Shown piece after piece: positions 22,640 to 36,978 of a stretch of DNA of 64,000 nt (positions within the stretch are counted from its first letter, which is position 1; the number at the start of each line of letters is the position of its first letter). The notes beneath the pieces were generated by a model. That model was given only the letters and a program-made list of their open reading frames with translations, searched no databases and was not told the origin of the DNA. The stretch is taken from assembly GCA_029204225.1 (NCBI GenBank), contig CM055114.1:14987624-15051623 (forward strand), read 5' to 3'. The position numbers and the translations under genes were made by a program. This DNA is from Diphasiastrum complanatum. Taxonomy: Eukaryota; Streptophyta; Lycopodiopsida; Lycopodiales; Lycopodiaceae.

Positions 22640-25299
22640 GACGTGGCTAAATCTGAACGTCTACACTAATCTAACGGCGAGGCTTGAAATCATTCCCTGG
22701 TTTTCATAGACGACGGCCACGTACGGTCTGTCAAAGCCCCAGCCTCCGGGGGACCGATGGTCTGCATACGCCGCCTTCTGTCGGCGGGACGCCGCCTCCT
22801 GTCGGCGACGTCGTGACGACTATTGAAAGACCCTTCTTCATGCTCGTGGGTTGATTAATGTGTCTTTTTATTTTTTATATTTTTATTTATTTTGTTTTAG
22901 GGGCTAAAATTGCCCCCCCCCCCGCGGGGGGGTCCCATAGGCCTTTAACGTGATCTAATAAATTTAGAGTAAGAACAAAGGGAAGCATAGGAAGGCATTA
23001 AATTAAGGAATATCAAAGAGTCCACAAATGACTTGTGGGTGAAGGCAAGGTGTTCTTACTCCCTTCGATCTCTTTAAAGTTTGGAGTCTTTCTTTTAGCC
23101 AATGTCGGTTGGGATAGATGCCCCCAGTGCCCTCGTGGGCAGTCTTTGATATTCTAATTGGTTCCATCCTATACCTTCGAAACGACAACTTCTCGCCAGT
23201 GGCATTGTTCTCCATTGAAGTTGGTTATAGAGCATAAGAGGTTGGGTATGAAACTATTTTCAAGTTCCCATAAACTGGACATGGGGACTACTCTAATTCA
23301 ACTAGTATTATTATGAGGGCAAAGTCCCACAATTGCACAATGTGGGCCCCTTGCCTAGGGACAAGAGCCAAAGGGTCCAAAATGCCTTGACCTATACAAA
23401 CAAATGTATTTTACCTTCTCTTTTTTAATGCCCAAGTAGTTACCACCGGTATGCCCTGCTCGAGCCAACTATTGAGGCATTATGCCACATAATCCCATGG
23501 ACAAGATGTTTTTCATATGGGGGAAGGTCAACACCCAAGGGCCCTCCTTGTTTTGAGGCACCCAAGGGCCCTCCTTGTTTTGAGGCACCTGAACACAAGG
23601 CAAAGCATCAAAGCAAGGAAGGTCCTCAAGTGGAGAGCTTCTCCTACCTAAAGACCAATAAAAAATGTAAACTTTGGAAAAAAAGTTATCACTTGTTATT
23701 TATATACCTGAATTTAAAGTCAAAATGTTTCATTAAAGCTACCCTTCATGAGAGGAACTTTACAAATGGCTTTCAAAATTTCATGAGGTGCTACCTATTC
23801 TACATGACTCCAATATTTTGCCAAATAATCACAGCTTTAAGTACACGAAAAAAAACTTTCCACTATCTCATAAGATCCTACCTATTCAATATTCTCCAAA
23901 TAAGGACATCGTCAAGTATACTAAACAAAACTATGGGTATATACATGCAATAGGTACAATAATGCCAATCCAAGGAACACATGGCTCTAAGTGTCGACTT
24001 GCAAACCTCCCAATATTCAAGCATTGCAAACCTCCCAATATTCAAGCATGTGGCTGACACAATTCCAACTCTCAAATCCGATCTTTGTGGGTCTTTACAT
24101 ATAATAGGTATAACAATGCCAATTAAATGAACACATGGCTCCTAACAATGCACCCAAGATTTGAGCATTGCTTACATTGAGACAATTCCAACTCTCCAAT
24201 GCGGTCTACATGCAAAGTGACATGTAGGAGCCCCACCACTCCATAATTGGCTAGGCCTTCACATGATTCTTTATTGATATGATCTTGATTGTTTATGGAT
24301 ATGAACTCTAAACATTGTACATAATTATGGTAGTGCAATGTAGTTAGTTACCGAAGTCCAAACCAAAGGATATGAAAGCTACAAGATCTAATGACTGCTC
24401 ATGAAAGACTTTTTCTATAGACACAATTGGTACTAGAATCTAGGAGTCAAACAATTATAGGACTAGTAAGCAAAGACAAAGTTTATTGATCTTGATTTTT
24501 AGAGGCCAAAAATCTTTCACTTGACTTTTTAGACAAAATTTCCATCATTTCTTTTGGCCAAAATTTGAAAGGCCAAGAATTCTTAATGGTTTCACCATAG
24601 GTGAGCTGATCTCAGTCCTCCAATAAATGGCATGTATGTTAATCTTCCTCTTCTCAAGGTTTGGAACTTGATTCCACTCATTCTCACAAAAGACTTACCT
24701 GGAAAAAAAAAAATTCTCACACAAAGAATCAAGCACCTTCTATAGGGGGGAAACCAAAGCTACTTAACCACACAAAAGACATACAAGACAAGAACGTTGT
24801 GGTATCCCACAAAGGTGAATGCAAATAGATAATCTTTAATAAATTACTATTGTATGTGACAATGTTGGTTCGGCATGCAAGTTGAGAGCCAAGTGATGCA
24901 CGCAAGAAAAAGAAAATGATGTGAATTTTTTATTATTTATGACTTGCATATTAAGGTGCATCTAAAGCGTGGGCATGCATGCAAAAAAAAAATAGAGACA
25001 CATATTTTTTGCTATTAACAACTTGCATATAGAGGTGCATCTAAAAGACCTAGTTATTGCAATAAAGTCCTTTGTAGTCTACCAAAGCTTTTTGTGTGCA
25101 CATACCCTTATAATTTAAGACATTGACTTTAATGTTGACTTTGCCAAACTTGACCAATTTCAACAATTAGTATATCCTTTTGAAAAGCAATGCCAAAAAA
25201 AAAAGTACATTTAGATTGAGCACATTCAATTTTCTATTTGGCTACCTAAAACTTAAAGCATGATGACTATACCTAGAATTTCAATTAAAATGATACGCA
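22640..25299. other. Spacer with short tandem duplications
   Basis: No gene recognised. Contains a C-run/G-run palindrome (22912-22932); a 27-bp direct duplication (23532 and 23559, ACCCAAGGGCCCTCCTTG); a roughly 165-bp duplication (23943-24070 and 24105-24230, sharing ATAATGCCAAT and ACACATGGCTC); and a duplicated phrase with GACTTGCATATTAAGGTGCATC near 24940 and 25020. The CGCCGCCT(T/C)CTGTCGGCG phrase is repeated at 22769-22805. Confidence 0.5.
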
Positions 25300-27610
25300 C
25301 CATTTGAACTAATGAAGAACATGACTAGCTTGAATTTGAGCATGGCATTAAATAGGAGTTTGCGCAAGTTGATACACCTCAACAAAATGGGGTAGCTGAA
25401 AGAAAGAATCGTACCATTGTCGAAGCAGCTAGGGCAATGATGACACATATGGGAGTTACTGATTCTTTATGGGGAGAAGTTGTCAAAACTGCTGTGTTCT
25501 TACAAAATAGAAGCCCTACAGTTGTTGTACATAATCGCACACCCGAGGAGACATTCACTGGTAAGAAGCCTAAGATGGATGGGTTGCGAGTATTTGGATG
25601 GCAAGTGTATGTTCACATACCTAAGAGTGAGAGAGCCAAAATGCAGGTAAAGGCCTTGAAGTGCATTTTTACAGGATATGATGAACAAACCAAGGGATAT
25701 AGATATTATGATCTAGAGGGGCTACGTGTGCACATAAGCCGTGATGTCTTATTTGATGAAATCCATAGATTTGGGGATGAAGAAAAGAATAATGATGAGC
25801 TATGCAAGCTTCTCAAAGAGGATGAAGTAGTTCTACCACCACAGGAAGATCATGATGATGATGATGAGGGACGTGGTACTCCTCCCACCATAGAGACAAG
25901 ATGAAGAGTGAGAAACAAATCTATTGGATTGGAAAAGACTGAGGTAGCAGGTGATAAAAGGAAGGAGCAAGATGTACCATGGGATTCCTATTCACCTCGT
26001 AGCGGATCACCTCAATGTAAGTTACCCAAATGGTATACTAAACTCATGAGTGACAAGGAAGGAACCTGACAAGTTTCAAGTAAATCTTGCACTTATGAGT
26101 GACATTATTTCATCTACTGAACTCTCTTGCTTTGAGGAGGCCAAAAATCAGGAGATATGGCAAAAAGCAATGCAGGAGGACATTGATTCCATCAAACACC
26201 ATGACACATGGGAGATAGTGGATCTTCCAAAGGGCAAAAGACCATTTGGCAACAAATGGGTATACAGGACAAAGTACAATGCCGATGGAACTATTGCAAG
26301 ACACAAAGCAAGGCTTGTAGTGAAGGGCTATGCGCAAAGTAAGGGCATTGACTACGAAGAGACCTTCACTCCTGTGGCCAAGTGGAATACACTTCGCATG
26401 GTGATTGCTTTGGCGGCACTATTTGGATGGAATCTACATCAGATGGACGTAAAGTCCACATTCCTGAATGGTAAACTTGAAGAAGAAGTGTACATGGAAC
26501 AACCTAGTGGCTTTGTGACACATGGCATGGAAGACAAAGTGTGCAAGCTGAAGAAAGCCTTGTATGGATTGAAACAAGCATCACATGCTTGGTATAGCCA
26601 CTTTGATGAGCATCTCCTTTCTAGAGATTTGAACGCACTTCTTCAGATTTCAATCTTTACTACTTTGCTCGTGACTCTAGTATCACACTGATTGTGTTGT
26701 ACGTAGACGACCTCATAATCACACAAAATGATGATGATTTGATTGGTGCAATCAAGAAAGACTTATCTTCTAGTTTTGATATGACTGATCTTGGCTTGAT
26801 GCACTATTGTTTGGGAGTGGAAGTATGGCAAGGTTGCAATAGCATCGCACTAACACAGACAAAGTACGTGAATGAGATTTTGAAGCATTTCAAAATGTGC
26901 GACAACAAGCCAGTATCCACACTTGTGGAGGTTGGTAAGAAACTATCTAACCAGGATGAGAGTGTACTAGTTGATGCCACTTTATTTGGTCAATTAGTTG
27001 GTTCATTGATTTATCTCACAACTACTTGTCCTAACATAAGTTATGTTGTAAGCGTTGTAAGTCAATTCATGGCTGCTCCTAGAGAGATTCATTGAAAAGC
27101 AACGAAGAGAATTTTCCGTTATGTGAAGGGCACGATAACCCATGTATTGATGACAGGAGATCCACCACATGTTATATATTTCATGTTGATAATGGTGTAT
27201 TTTCTTGGTCAAGTAAGAAACAAGACACAGTTGCTCTTTCTACTACAGAAGCAGAATACAAAGCACTATGTTCAGCTATGCATGAAGCATTTTGGCTAAG
27301 AAGAATATTAGAAGACATTGGAATTCCGCAGAATAAGCCTACTGTGATCAGATGTGACAGTCATAGTGCTATACAACTAGCTAAAAATCCTGTATTTCAT
27401 GCACGCACGAAGCATATAGAAATTAAGTATCATTTCATTAGAGAGAAGTTGTTATCTAATGAAATAGACATAGTGCATGGTAAAACAGATCAATTAGCTG
27501 ATATATTCACTAAACCTTTAAGGACCTTTAAGTTTGAGTTTTTGAGTTCTCTCTCAGTTCATGACTTTCCGTGTTCAGCAGTGATTTCGAGTTTTTTACT
27601 GCCTTTGTGA
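25300..27610 (+). mobile_element. Copia pol remnant (integrase, RT, RNase H)
   Basis: Plus strand. Begins inside the integrase core (EHGIK-stop-EFAQVDTPQQNGVAERKNRT, about 25343) and runs through the integrase C-terminal part to 25904. RT follows at 26050-26691 (KARLVVKGYAQSKGIDYEET, ALYGLKQASHAWY). The catalytic block LYVDDLIIT is in another frame (26694-27095). RNase H is in a third frame (27092-27610), with STTEAEYKALCSA and KHIEIKYHFIREKL, ending in ADIFTKPL. Two frameshifts and in-frame stops show it is inactive. Gag, protease and both LTRs are missing. Confidence 0.9.
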
Positions 27611-28001
27611 TAGTATGCATGTGTGCCATTTTGACGGTACACATGTCCCGTAATGGGGACCGAATTGCCATGCAGCGGTACTCCACAAAAATTAGACTGT
27701 GTATATATATCTTTCAGTCTCTTTTGTGATTATAGTTTAGAAGTGTTCTCTTGGGTTTGTGTGCGTTCTCTCTTTACTGTTTATCTGATTGATGTTAGAT
27801 TGCTTGCAAATCAGCTAACTATACTACCAGTAAGATCTTTGACACAGATTTATGACATGTAATAAGTCATTGGAAAGTGCTCATCAAGCGCTTTCCAACG
27901 CATTAATTTTTGTCACATTCTGATATGTCAATCAAAAGTTATCATTTTTAATGTATACTCAAAATGTGACTCAAAGAAGTAACGTTACGTTAAAGCCACT
28001 A
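27611..28001. other. Spacer between two Copia remnants
   Basis: No gene seen. It may hold 3' untranslated or LTR sequence of the plus-strand Copia, but no polypurine tract plus TG start was found. GGAAAGTGCTCATCAAGCGCTTTCC (27872-27896) is a short palindrome. Confidence 0.4.
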
Positions 28002-28477
28002 TGTCAAAAAACTATTGGGCCACATGTACAAAAGAAGTGAATAAAAAATGAAAAAGGAATCTTGACAAAAGGCCCTTTTTGTGTTTAAACTTCCTCTAAT
28101 GATAGTGCACCAATGGATAGTAGAACCCAAGAGAACCATGTATAAGCATGAAATGAGATAGAGAAGAGAGAAGATTGCTCTCTCCATGAGTTCAATCCTT
28201 TTATAATAGGTCAAACCCTATTTGGCCACTTGGCTTCCCCTCCAAAATGCAAACCCTATTATTTTTGGATCTAGATTCAATGTACCCAACTATTCAAAGT
28301 TGAATCTACTCAAACTCCCATTCTAACTTTCCAACACTTTCAAAAAGTGTTTATTCAAATATAATTTAGACTAATGAACTTTGAAAAGTTAATCTCTAAG
28401 TCTAAAACAAGTTTTGGTCTCAATATGCCAAATATGGAAATATTGACAAAATGATCAAACTAGTTGAATCTTTCACA
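28002..28477 (-). mobile_element. 3' LTR of a minus-strand Copia
   Basis: On the minus strand the polypurine tract GTTGAAGAGGGAG is followed at 28477 by TGTGAAAGATTC. Inside are a TATA box (CTATTATAAAAGG, about 28210) and a CT-rich leader. The end is probably ...TTTTTTGACA at 28002. It lies just downstream of the RNase H region at 28545-28808. Confidence 0.6.
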
Positions 28478-28539
28478 CTCCCTCTTCAACTAGTTTTAGC
28501 ATAGACTTTGATAGCACTCCAAGTGAAGTCCTATGCTTC

Positions 28540-29960
28540 ATGAACTAGTCCTTTTCCAATGCTTTGGTGAAGATATCAGCTACACATTCCCTTAAAGACA
28601 CATGTTGAAGCTCCACCTCCTTTGCAATGACTTGCTCCCTCACAAAATGATATTGCACCTCAATATGCTTGCTCCTAGCATGAAAGATAGGATTGGATGC
28701 CAATCTTTGGGCTGATTGATTGTCACAAAAGATGATTGGGCTCTCTGAAAAATCCAGCAAGTGAAGAACCTTGATCATCTCTTGATCCATACCATCTCCT
28801 TTGTGCAATGTGTAAGAGCTTTGTACTCAACCTCACTAGATGACAATGAGATAGTGGCTTGTTTCTTCGACATTCATGATATAGCTCCATCAGCTATGAA
28901 AATACAATGAGCACTAATGGATTTCCTATCCATTACATCTCCAGCATAGTCCGAATCTAAAAATCCAAAAATATTAGGTGATGATCCCTCATACAATATG
29001 CCAAAATCTCGAGTTCCAATAATGTACCTCGAAACTCGCTTTCCTAGCTTCCAATGCTCCTCACTAGGATCTTGCATGAATTGACTCAATCTTCCAACAC
29101 AATAGCTTAGATCTGGTCTAATAATGGTTAGATAGATGAGTGAACCAACTAGCTTCCTATAGAGAGTAATGTCCTCGAAGGATCTTTCATTATCTCTTAT
29201 AGTTAGTTTTACATGAGACTCCATAGGTGTATAAATAGCTTTTGCATCTACCATATGAAATCTTTCTAGAATAGAATTAGCATACTTCACTTGACAAATG
29301 AAATTAGATTGAGAAGATCTAATGACTTCTATTTCCAAAATGTAATGCAAATTACCAAGATCATGCACCTCAATTTCCTTCTTAAGATCATTCTTGATAT
29401 CCTCCACATCTTGATTGTCTCCACCACTCAAGATGATATCGTCCACATAGATTAGCAAGATGCTAACATCATTTCTAGCAAACCTATAATAAAGTGAATG
29501 ATCGTACTCACTCATAACAAAGCCTTGAGAGAGTAAAAAAGTGTTAAGCTTAGCATACCAACTCCTTGGTGCTTGCTTAAGGCCATACAAACTCTTTTGT
29601 AGAAGACACACATGATTTGGATTTGTTGATGAAATGTGGCTCTTAGGTTGCTCCATGTACACTTCCTCCTCAAGATCACCATTCAAGAATGCATTTGAAA
29701 TGTCCATTTGCCATAGATCCCATCCATAAAGTGTAGCAAGTGAAATGATGACTCGAATGCTTACCATCTTTGCCATGGGTGCAAAGGTCTCATCATAGTC
29801 AATCCCTTGTTGTTGAGCATATCCTTTTGCCACTAACCTTGCCTTGTACATGTTGATAAATCCATCTTGGTTTGTCTTCACCTTGAAGATCCATTTGCAT
29901 CCAATAGCTTTCTTGTCCTTAGGCAACTCCACATCTCAAAAAGTGATTCCATCCTCACTT
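28540..29960 (-). mobile_element. Copia RT-RNase H remnant, minus strand
   Basis: RT runs from ELPKDKKAIGCKWIFKVK (29930) through KARLVAKGYAQQQGIDYDET, the catalytic block LIYVDDIILSGG and SLYGLKQAPRSWY without a break to a stop at 28874, 352 codons. RNase H resumes with KKQATISLSSSEVEYKAL (about 28850) and CDNQSAQRLASNPIFHARSK, ending in ADIFTKALE near 28550. The N-terminal half of pol and gag are missing. Upstream (29960-30596) is a leader-like region and an LTR that does not match the 3' LTR at 28002-28477. The two ends may therefore come from different elements. Confidence 0.9.
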
Positions 29961-30596
29961 TCCACAATGAATAGTGGTTTTGTACAGAGAAAGATCCAAG
30001 GTTGTTATGTTGTAAACCCTAGTCTCAAGGAAGAATGGAGGTTTCTTGGGCTCTGCTCAGTCTTCTGTTGAGCTTTTTCTTGCAACTTTCTTCTACACCG
30101 AGGTATCCCTACTCTAGTGCCCTTATGCAATTTACAGTTTTGAAATCGGTGCGGTATTGTCTGCGAACCAGCTAATTTTCCAAAAAATCTGCCAACACCC
30201 CACGAAACTGGAAATTTTCCAAATTTCCTCTGTTTTCCACCCAATTACACCCTGTAAATTGCCCTGGTTGTGTAACACTGTTCTTTACAGCTCCCTTGCA
30301 AATCCAATTGTTTCAACTGGCTACCTACACAGTCAATTACCTAGCTATCATCGATGATTTCCCTGAAATCATTGAAACTACAAGATTTTTCGTGAATCCT
30401 CCCGAAATCCACCTACGACGATCGTTCTGATCTTCCCCAAAGCTCTGATCAAAGGAACTTTGCTGTCTCATGTCATCCGGACTACTGATATCCGGTATGG
30501 AGTCCTCTCTCCTAAGACGCTCTGAGTGCTATTTCTCCTGGTGAAAGACACTATCCCATAACTTCATCAGATCGTGCATTCCTGCAACACCTTGTT

Positions 30597-31084
30597 GCTC
30601 TGATACCAAGTTGAAATTCTGATATAGTCTAGTGCAGTATGCAGATCACATCACACAATCACCATAGCCACTCCTCACAAGCTCTCATAGATGGCACAAC
30701 AAAAATTAAGTCTATTATGAAGAAACACAGTACATATAGCTAAGCCCCAAACTGCATGGGCTCAACAGGTGTCACTAAACTGGCCTACCACCTGCCAAAC
30801 TAGAGTTAGGCCCAATATGGCCACATATACTGACAAACCCAGGACATGCCCCAGAGTATAACATAATGAAATCAAAAAAACATTGTACAAGATAATTTCT
30901 TCCTACGTGTGGCTACTCGGCTAACCCAAGTAGCCGGCTACAGGATCAGTGCCCGATCAATATATCCTAACGGGTCACGTCCTGATCACAACCATATATA
31001 GTAAACCAAATAAACTGTACAGTAATCACATTATCACATTTAGAGCTTATACTAATGAATCAGATCAAAATTGATTTCTAACTT
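30597..31084 (-). mobile_element. LTR with primer-binding site, minus strand
   Basis: The complement of TTGGTATCAGAGCA is at 30597-30610, with an LTR end (...CAGAATTTCA) beginning at 30612. The start (GTTAGAAATCAATTTTGATC on the minus strand) is near 31084. About 290 bp of it, including CTACTTGGGTTA(G/A)CCGAGTAGCC, match the LTR at 58700-58984. No target duplication found. Confidence 0.65.
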
Positions 31085-32427
31085 AATGTACACTTGAAAT
31101 CTTGATGAATGTAGACATTTTAAGTGTTGGATATAATGTTGATGGAAGGACTTTGTTTTGATGATTTGCTCTTTACTACTTTCCCGCATGGCTGAGTTTT
31201 CTCTTAGCTAATTGAGCGAAAATTCAATATATTGGTTTGTGTAAAATGTGGATGGATGGATATTTGTGCACGTGACTTGCATCTACTTTGGCCACTGATG
31301 TTGTGACCATGGATGCCATAGCCTTCAGTTTTGCTTTGCATATCGAGCTTTGCTTTGCATATCGAGCTCGAGTGTGATTTCCATGCTTGAGTATGAATCT
31401 CCTATGCTAGCTGATCATTTATTTCTTGAAAAGGCCTTGGAAATTATGAGATTGCTAGATTATTATCTCCCATGTATGAACTCTACCTTACAAAAGTCTA
31501 TGAAGTTGTATGAAATGAGAAACATAGTGTCACAACAAAACTTTTTTCTCAATGGAAAAGAAGATTTCAATCGGTAATGAATTTTTTACTTTTTTGAAAA
31601 CACTATTCAGGCATGTTTTAAACAACTAGCTTTTGTAGCTTATAATGCAACTTATTTGAGAAAAATTTCATGAAAACGTGAAGACATTACTTATTTAAAT
31701 GAAACATGAGCTTGATTATTCTACAATAGGGCTTAAATCATGTGATGAAAGCTACTTCAATGGACTCTCACTCACTATCCTTGTTTTGTTTGACATTTAA
31801 AATACACTCCTTTTCTGCATCAACGACCATAGTTTTTCCTGGAGTTGGAGTTAGCTTAACCTTAACAACTAGCTAGCTTTGTTGTAAAATTGGATGTACA
31901 TATTGGTTTTTTCATACTGTCATACTTTGATAAGTCCATTCTAAATGAACAACACATAATAGAGACATGCATTTGCATGGGGAAAGAATATGTCTTCTTA
32001 TCATGCATCTGTTAGAGAATTGGGTCATCAAATTAATTGGTCAATGGTACTAGTTGTCAAACATGGAAGATAAGTTGGATATCTAGGGCTTAGAAGGATG
32101 AGTTGGGGGAGGCAACCAGTAGGGATGTATAAGTGTCTACTTTAGGGGCTTGATTGTAGAAACCTTCAAGGGCAATACACAAATTGATACATCTAATGGA
32201 TTGGATGCATTGATGAAGGTATGGACGGATGTGGACCAAGTTGATCAAGTTAACAAACAACATTTGTCTTATAATGGTTTTGTTATATTTCATAGGATGT
32301 ATAATCAATGATGAAACATTGTTATTCAAGTGCAATTATTCTAGACAATATTAAAACTAGGAGCTAATTTGTAAGGCTATTTCGGTCAATGTTTGAAAAT
32401 TCTACAAAGCTTACCATCGCATAGATC
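31085..32427. other. Spacer with no recognised gene
   Basis: AT-rich; short open frames show no family resemblance. No tandem repeats of note. Confidence 0.5.
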
Positions 32428-34193
<1,766 letters not shown>

Positions 34194-34815
34194 CATAATC
34201 AAATTAGGTCATAGTACCTTTGGTGAACATGGATCATGTCACCATGGGTAGCAAGCTTAATATGAATAGCAAAATTTTGTCCTAAACCAAAATGGCAATG
34301 TCTTGTGTGTATTTATATAGCTTAAATTGTATAAATTGACTTTTTGTGAGCCCAAGAAGCATCCAAAGGCAACAAAACACATGGTAGCGATATTTAGACA
34401 TAGTAAGCTTGTAGATAAAACTTCAATCTTTATGGCAATTAAACCAAATATAGAAACACTCTCAACAAACACTAATTGATGCTTGCAAGTCCATGCCAAA
34501 GGGTGTTGTAGGATAATGGTAATGCATTTTAATGAGGAGTTCATGATGAATTTCACTTCACAATGATACAACTTTCTTAAAGCCAATTACAAAAACACAA
34601 TGAAAGCCTAAAAAACTTACACATCTACACTATTGTTTTTATACTGTTTCCACTCTTTGTATGTAAGCCATCCAAATGAATGACTTTTAATCATTTACCA
34701 AGAGTAGCTTACAACACTCCAATGAAGTTTGGAAGAAGAACTTAATTAGTGCTAAAAGCAAGCTTCTACTCAACTTTCTTCCACACCTGTACTTTCTTTT
34801 CTCTCTTATAACTTC

Positions 34816-34849
<34 letters not shown>

Positions 34850-35190
34850 AATCAATCAATCAATCAATTCTTGGGTGAGCTAATTCTTGCTTTGCATTGC
34901 ATTACATAGTGACAAGAGTTTGCATAGAAACAATGATTATGCAAAACTTGTTAAAGAAAACCCTTGCATATGACAAAATGCTAGTCTCAATGCTTTTGCC
35001 TTGACTATGTGATTGTTAAATTGCATGCTTTATGCTACTTTTACTTTTGTTTAGAAATATTTTTAGTCATCTATTGTTTTAACTAATGTGATGGTCTATG
35101 TTTACAATGACTTTACAAAAAAGAATGTGGAAATGAGCCTAATATTGTACCATTAGGTGGTGGTTTCTAGACATGTCCAAATTGCTTGAC
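34194..35190. other. Spacer with (AC)n and (AATC)n microsatellites
   Basis: No gene recognised. 34811-34845 is (AC)n and continues as (AATC)n to 34867. Confidence 0.55.
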
Positions 35191-35197
35191 ATTAAGG

Positions 35198-36440
35198 TTA
35201 TAGTAAACGTGACTTAATTTCAATCAGCCAAACTACTTCTATGTCAGCTTGTCTTATACCACTTATTTCCTTCCTAACATATTGTGAAAAATTCAAAAGA
35301 TTACACTTGGATATGGATTTGGGAAGCTCGAATGCTACCTCCTTGGAAATCATGGACTCCATAGCTTTGTAGTTAGGATGGCCTAACCTTTTGTGCCACA
35401 ACTCCACTTGAGAAAGCTCCTCCCTTGCCATGCTCACACTTCCAATGACAACATTAGCATCTAACTTGAATAATCTTCCTTGCTTAATGCCATTAGCAAT
35501 GCACTTATCATTATTCATTATGGAACAACTACCATGTTTGAAGTGTACATCTAATCCACTATCCATGATTTGTCCAACACTCAACAAATTTTTTGTGATG
35601 GATGGTACATAAAGAACATTATCAAGATTTATTCCTTTTTAAGATCCAAGACATAATGGAATAGATCCTATGCCATCTATCTTACACTCTAGGTCACTTG
35701 TACTGAATATGAAATTTCTAAGAGTCATTATATGAGTGTAAGGTAGAAAAATATTTCTTTTGATGAGACATGTGGGAGCTAGCCCCACTATCAATCCACC
35801 ATATATCCTTGGAGTTGTATTTGCTTGATGTTGCTGTTGTAGATTCCATCAAGGATGAGTTGCATTCATCCTCCTCCTCCTCAAGCACTAAGTTGCCCTG
35901 CTTGTCTTTCTCTTGAGCATTCTTCTTCTTGAAGTACTCGGAAGCAAAATGTCCCTTTTTGCCACAAAACAAAACATTTGAGCTTTGACTTATCCTTCTT
36001 GCTCTTGCCTTTGGAACTTGAAGCTCCATCATTGTCCTCGGCCTCCTTGCCTTGGTTCTTCTTGAATGAATTAGTCTTCTTCTTGTCTTTGAATGAGAAG
36101 TTGGCCTTCTCATCTCCACCTTGCAAGGACGAAGATCCCATCCTTGTCTTGCATCCTACTCTCCTCGGCCACAAGCACACTATGGAGCTTGTCAATGGTA
36201 GGAAGTTGGTCTTAAAATGGCAAAAATTTGGACTAGATTAGTGTACTCATTTGCACTCTCACCACTTCCCTTCATGCTTTGAAGTACTTGGTTTCTAAGC
36301 ATGAGAATCCTTGAAGTGTTGTTGGATTCATGCAATAGTTTGTGGATGTAAGCCTCTCATTGGCTTCAAGCAAGAATCCACCCATAGATGCCATGATGAA
36401 TGATTTAGCTCTTGAAATTCACAGAGATTTCACTTTTTAG
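35198..36440 (-). mobile_element. Copia gag-protease-pre-integrase remnant
   Basis: Minus strand. It opens with MASMGGFLLEANERLTST (about 36395), joined to a later gag block LHESNNTSRILMLRNQVLQS (about 36340), so the middle of gag is deleted. A lysine-rich part and a decayed zinc knuckle follow (about 35975-35935). The protease motif DSGASSHMS is at about 35775. The gag-pre-integrase block WHKRLGHPNYKAMESM follows at about 35400, and homology ends near 35198. Three frames are used. The integrase and RT are absent here; the RT-RNase H at 28540-29960 is on the same strand but 5 kb away, and common origin is unproven. Confidence 0.8.
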
Positions 36441-36961
36441 AATGATTCAAGGTAGACTTCTAGCACTCTAAATGCTTCTAGTCTCGGTCCAATCAATCTA
36501 GCACAAAGCTTGGATGATGGTACAATGAAATCAATTCACAAATCTAGCAAATCACTCCCTAGATCTTTGATTTATGGCAATCAAACCTCTAGTTCTCACC
36601 ACTCCCTATCAAGATCTGAAAAAATACTTTTTGAGGCCTGATTTAAGCTCTCAAACATTCACATAAATGATCAAATTCAAGATCTCATCATTTAATTAGA
36701 AACTATGGAGCTTGATCTAGATAATGCATCAAGAATTTTCAAAAAAGGATATGTGTGCAAAATATGGGATCAAATCGAACTTAGGCACTTGAAAGACAGG
36801 TACATCATGTCCCCACAAGTGTTAACCATACACTTGCAGCCCACAATCAAATTTGATCCAGAAAGTACCACTCACTTCTAGCTCGCCCTCTCAAAACTAG
36901 ATCAAAACTCAAAACTTACTATTTTTGGATGTGATTATTGATCAAACACAGCCTCTTGTAC

Positions 36962-36978
36962 TTGGCTATGATGCCATG
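36962..36978 (-). mobile_element. Primer-binding site of the 35-36 kb Copia
   Basis: On the minus strand TGGCATCATAGCC is two bases off the initiator-Met primer site TGGTATCAGAGCC. It is preceded by an ...AACA LTR-like end, 0.5 kb upstream of the gag start. The LTR itself would extend above 36979, but its TG start was not found. Confidence 0.5.
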
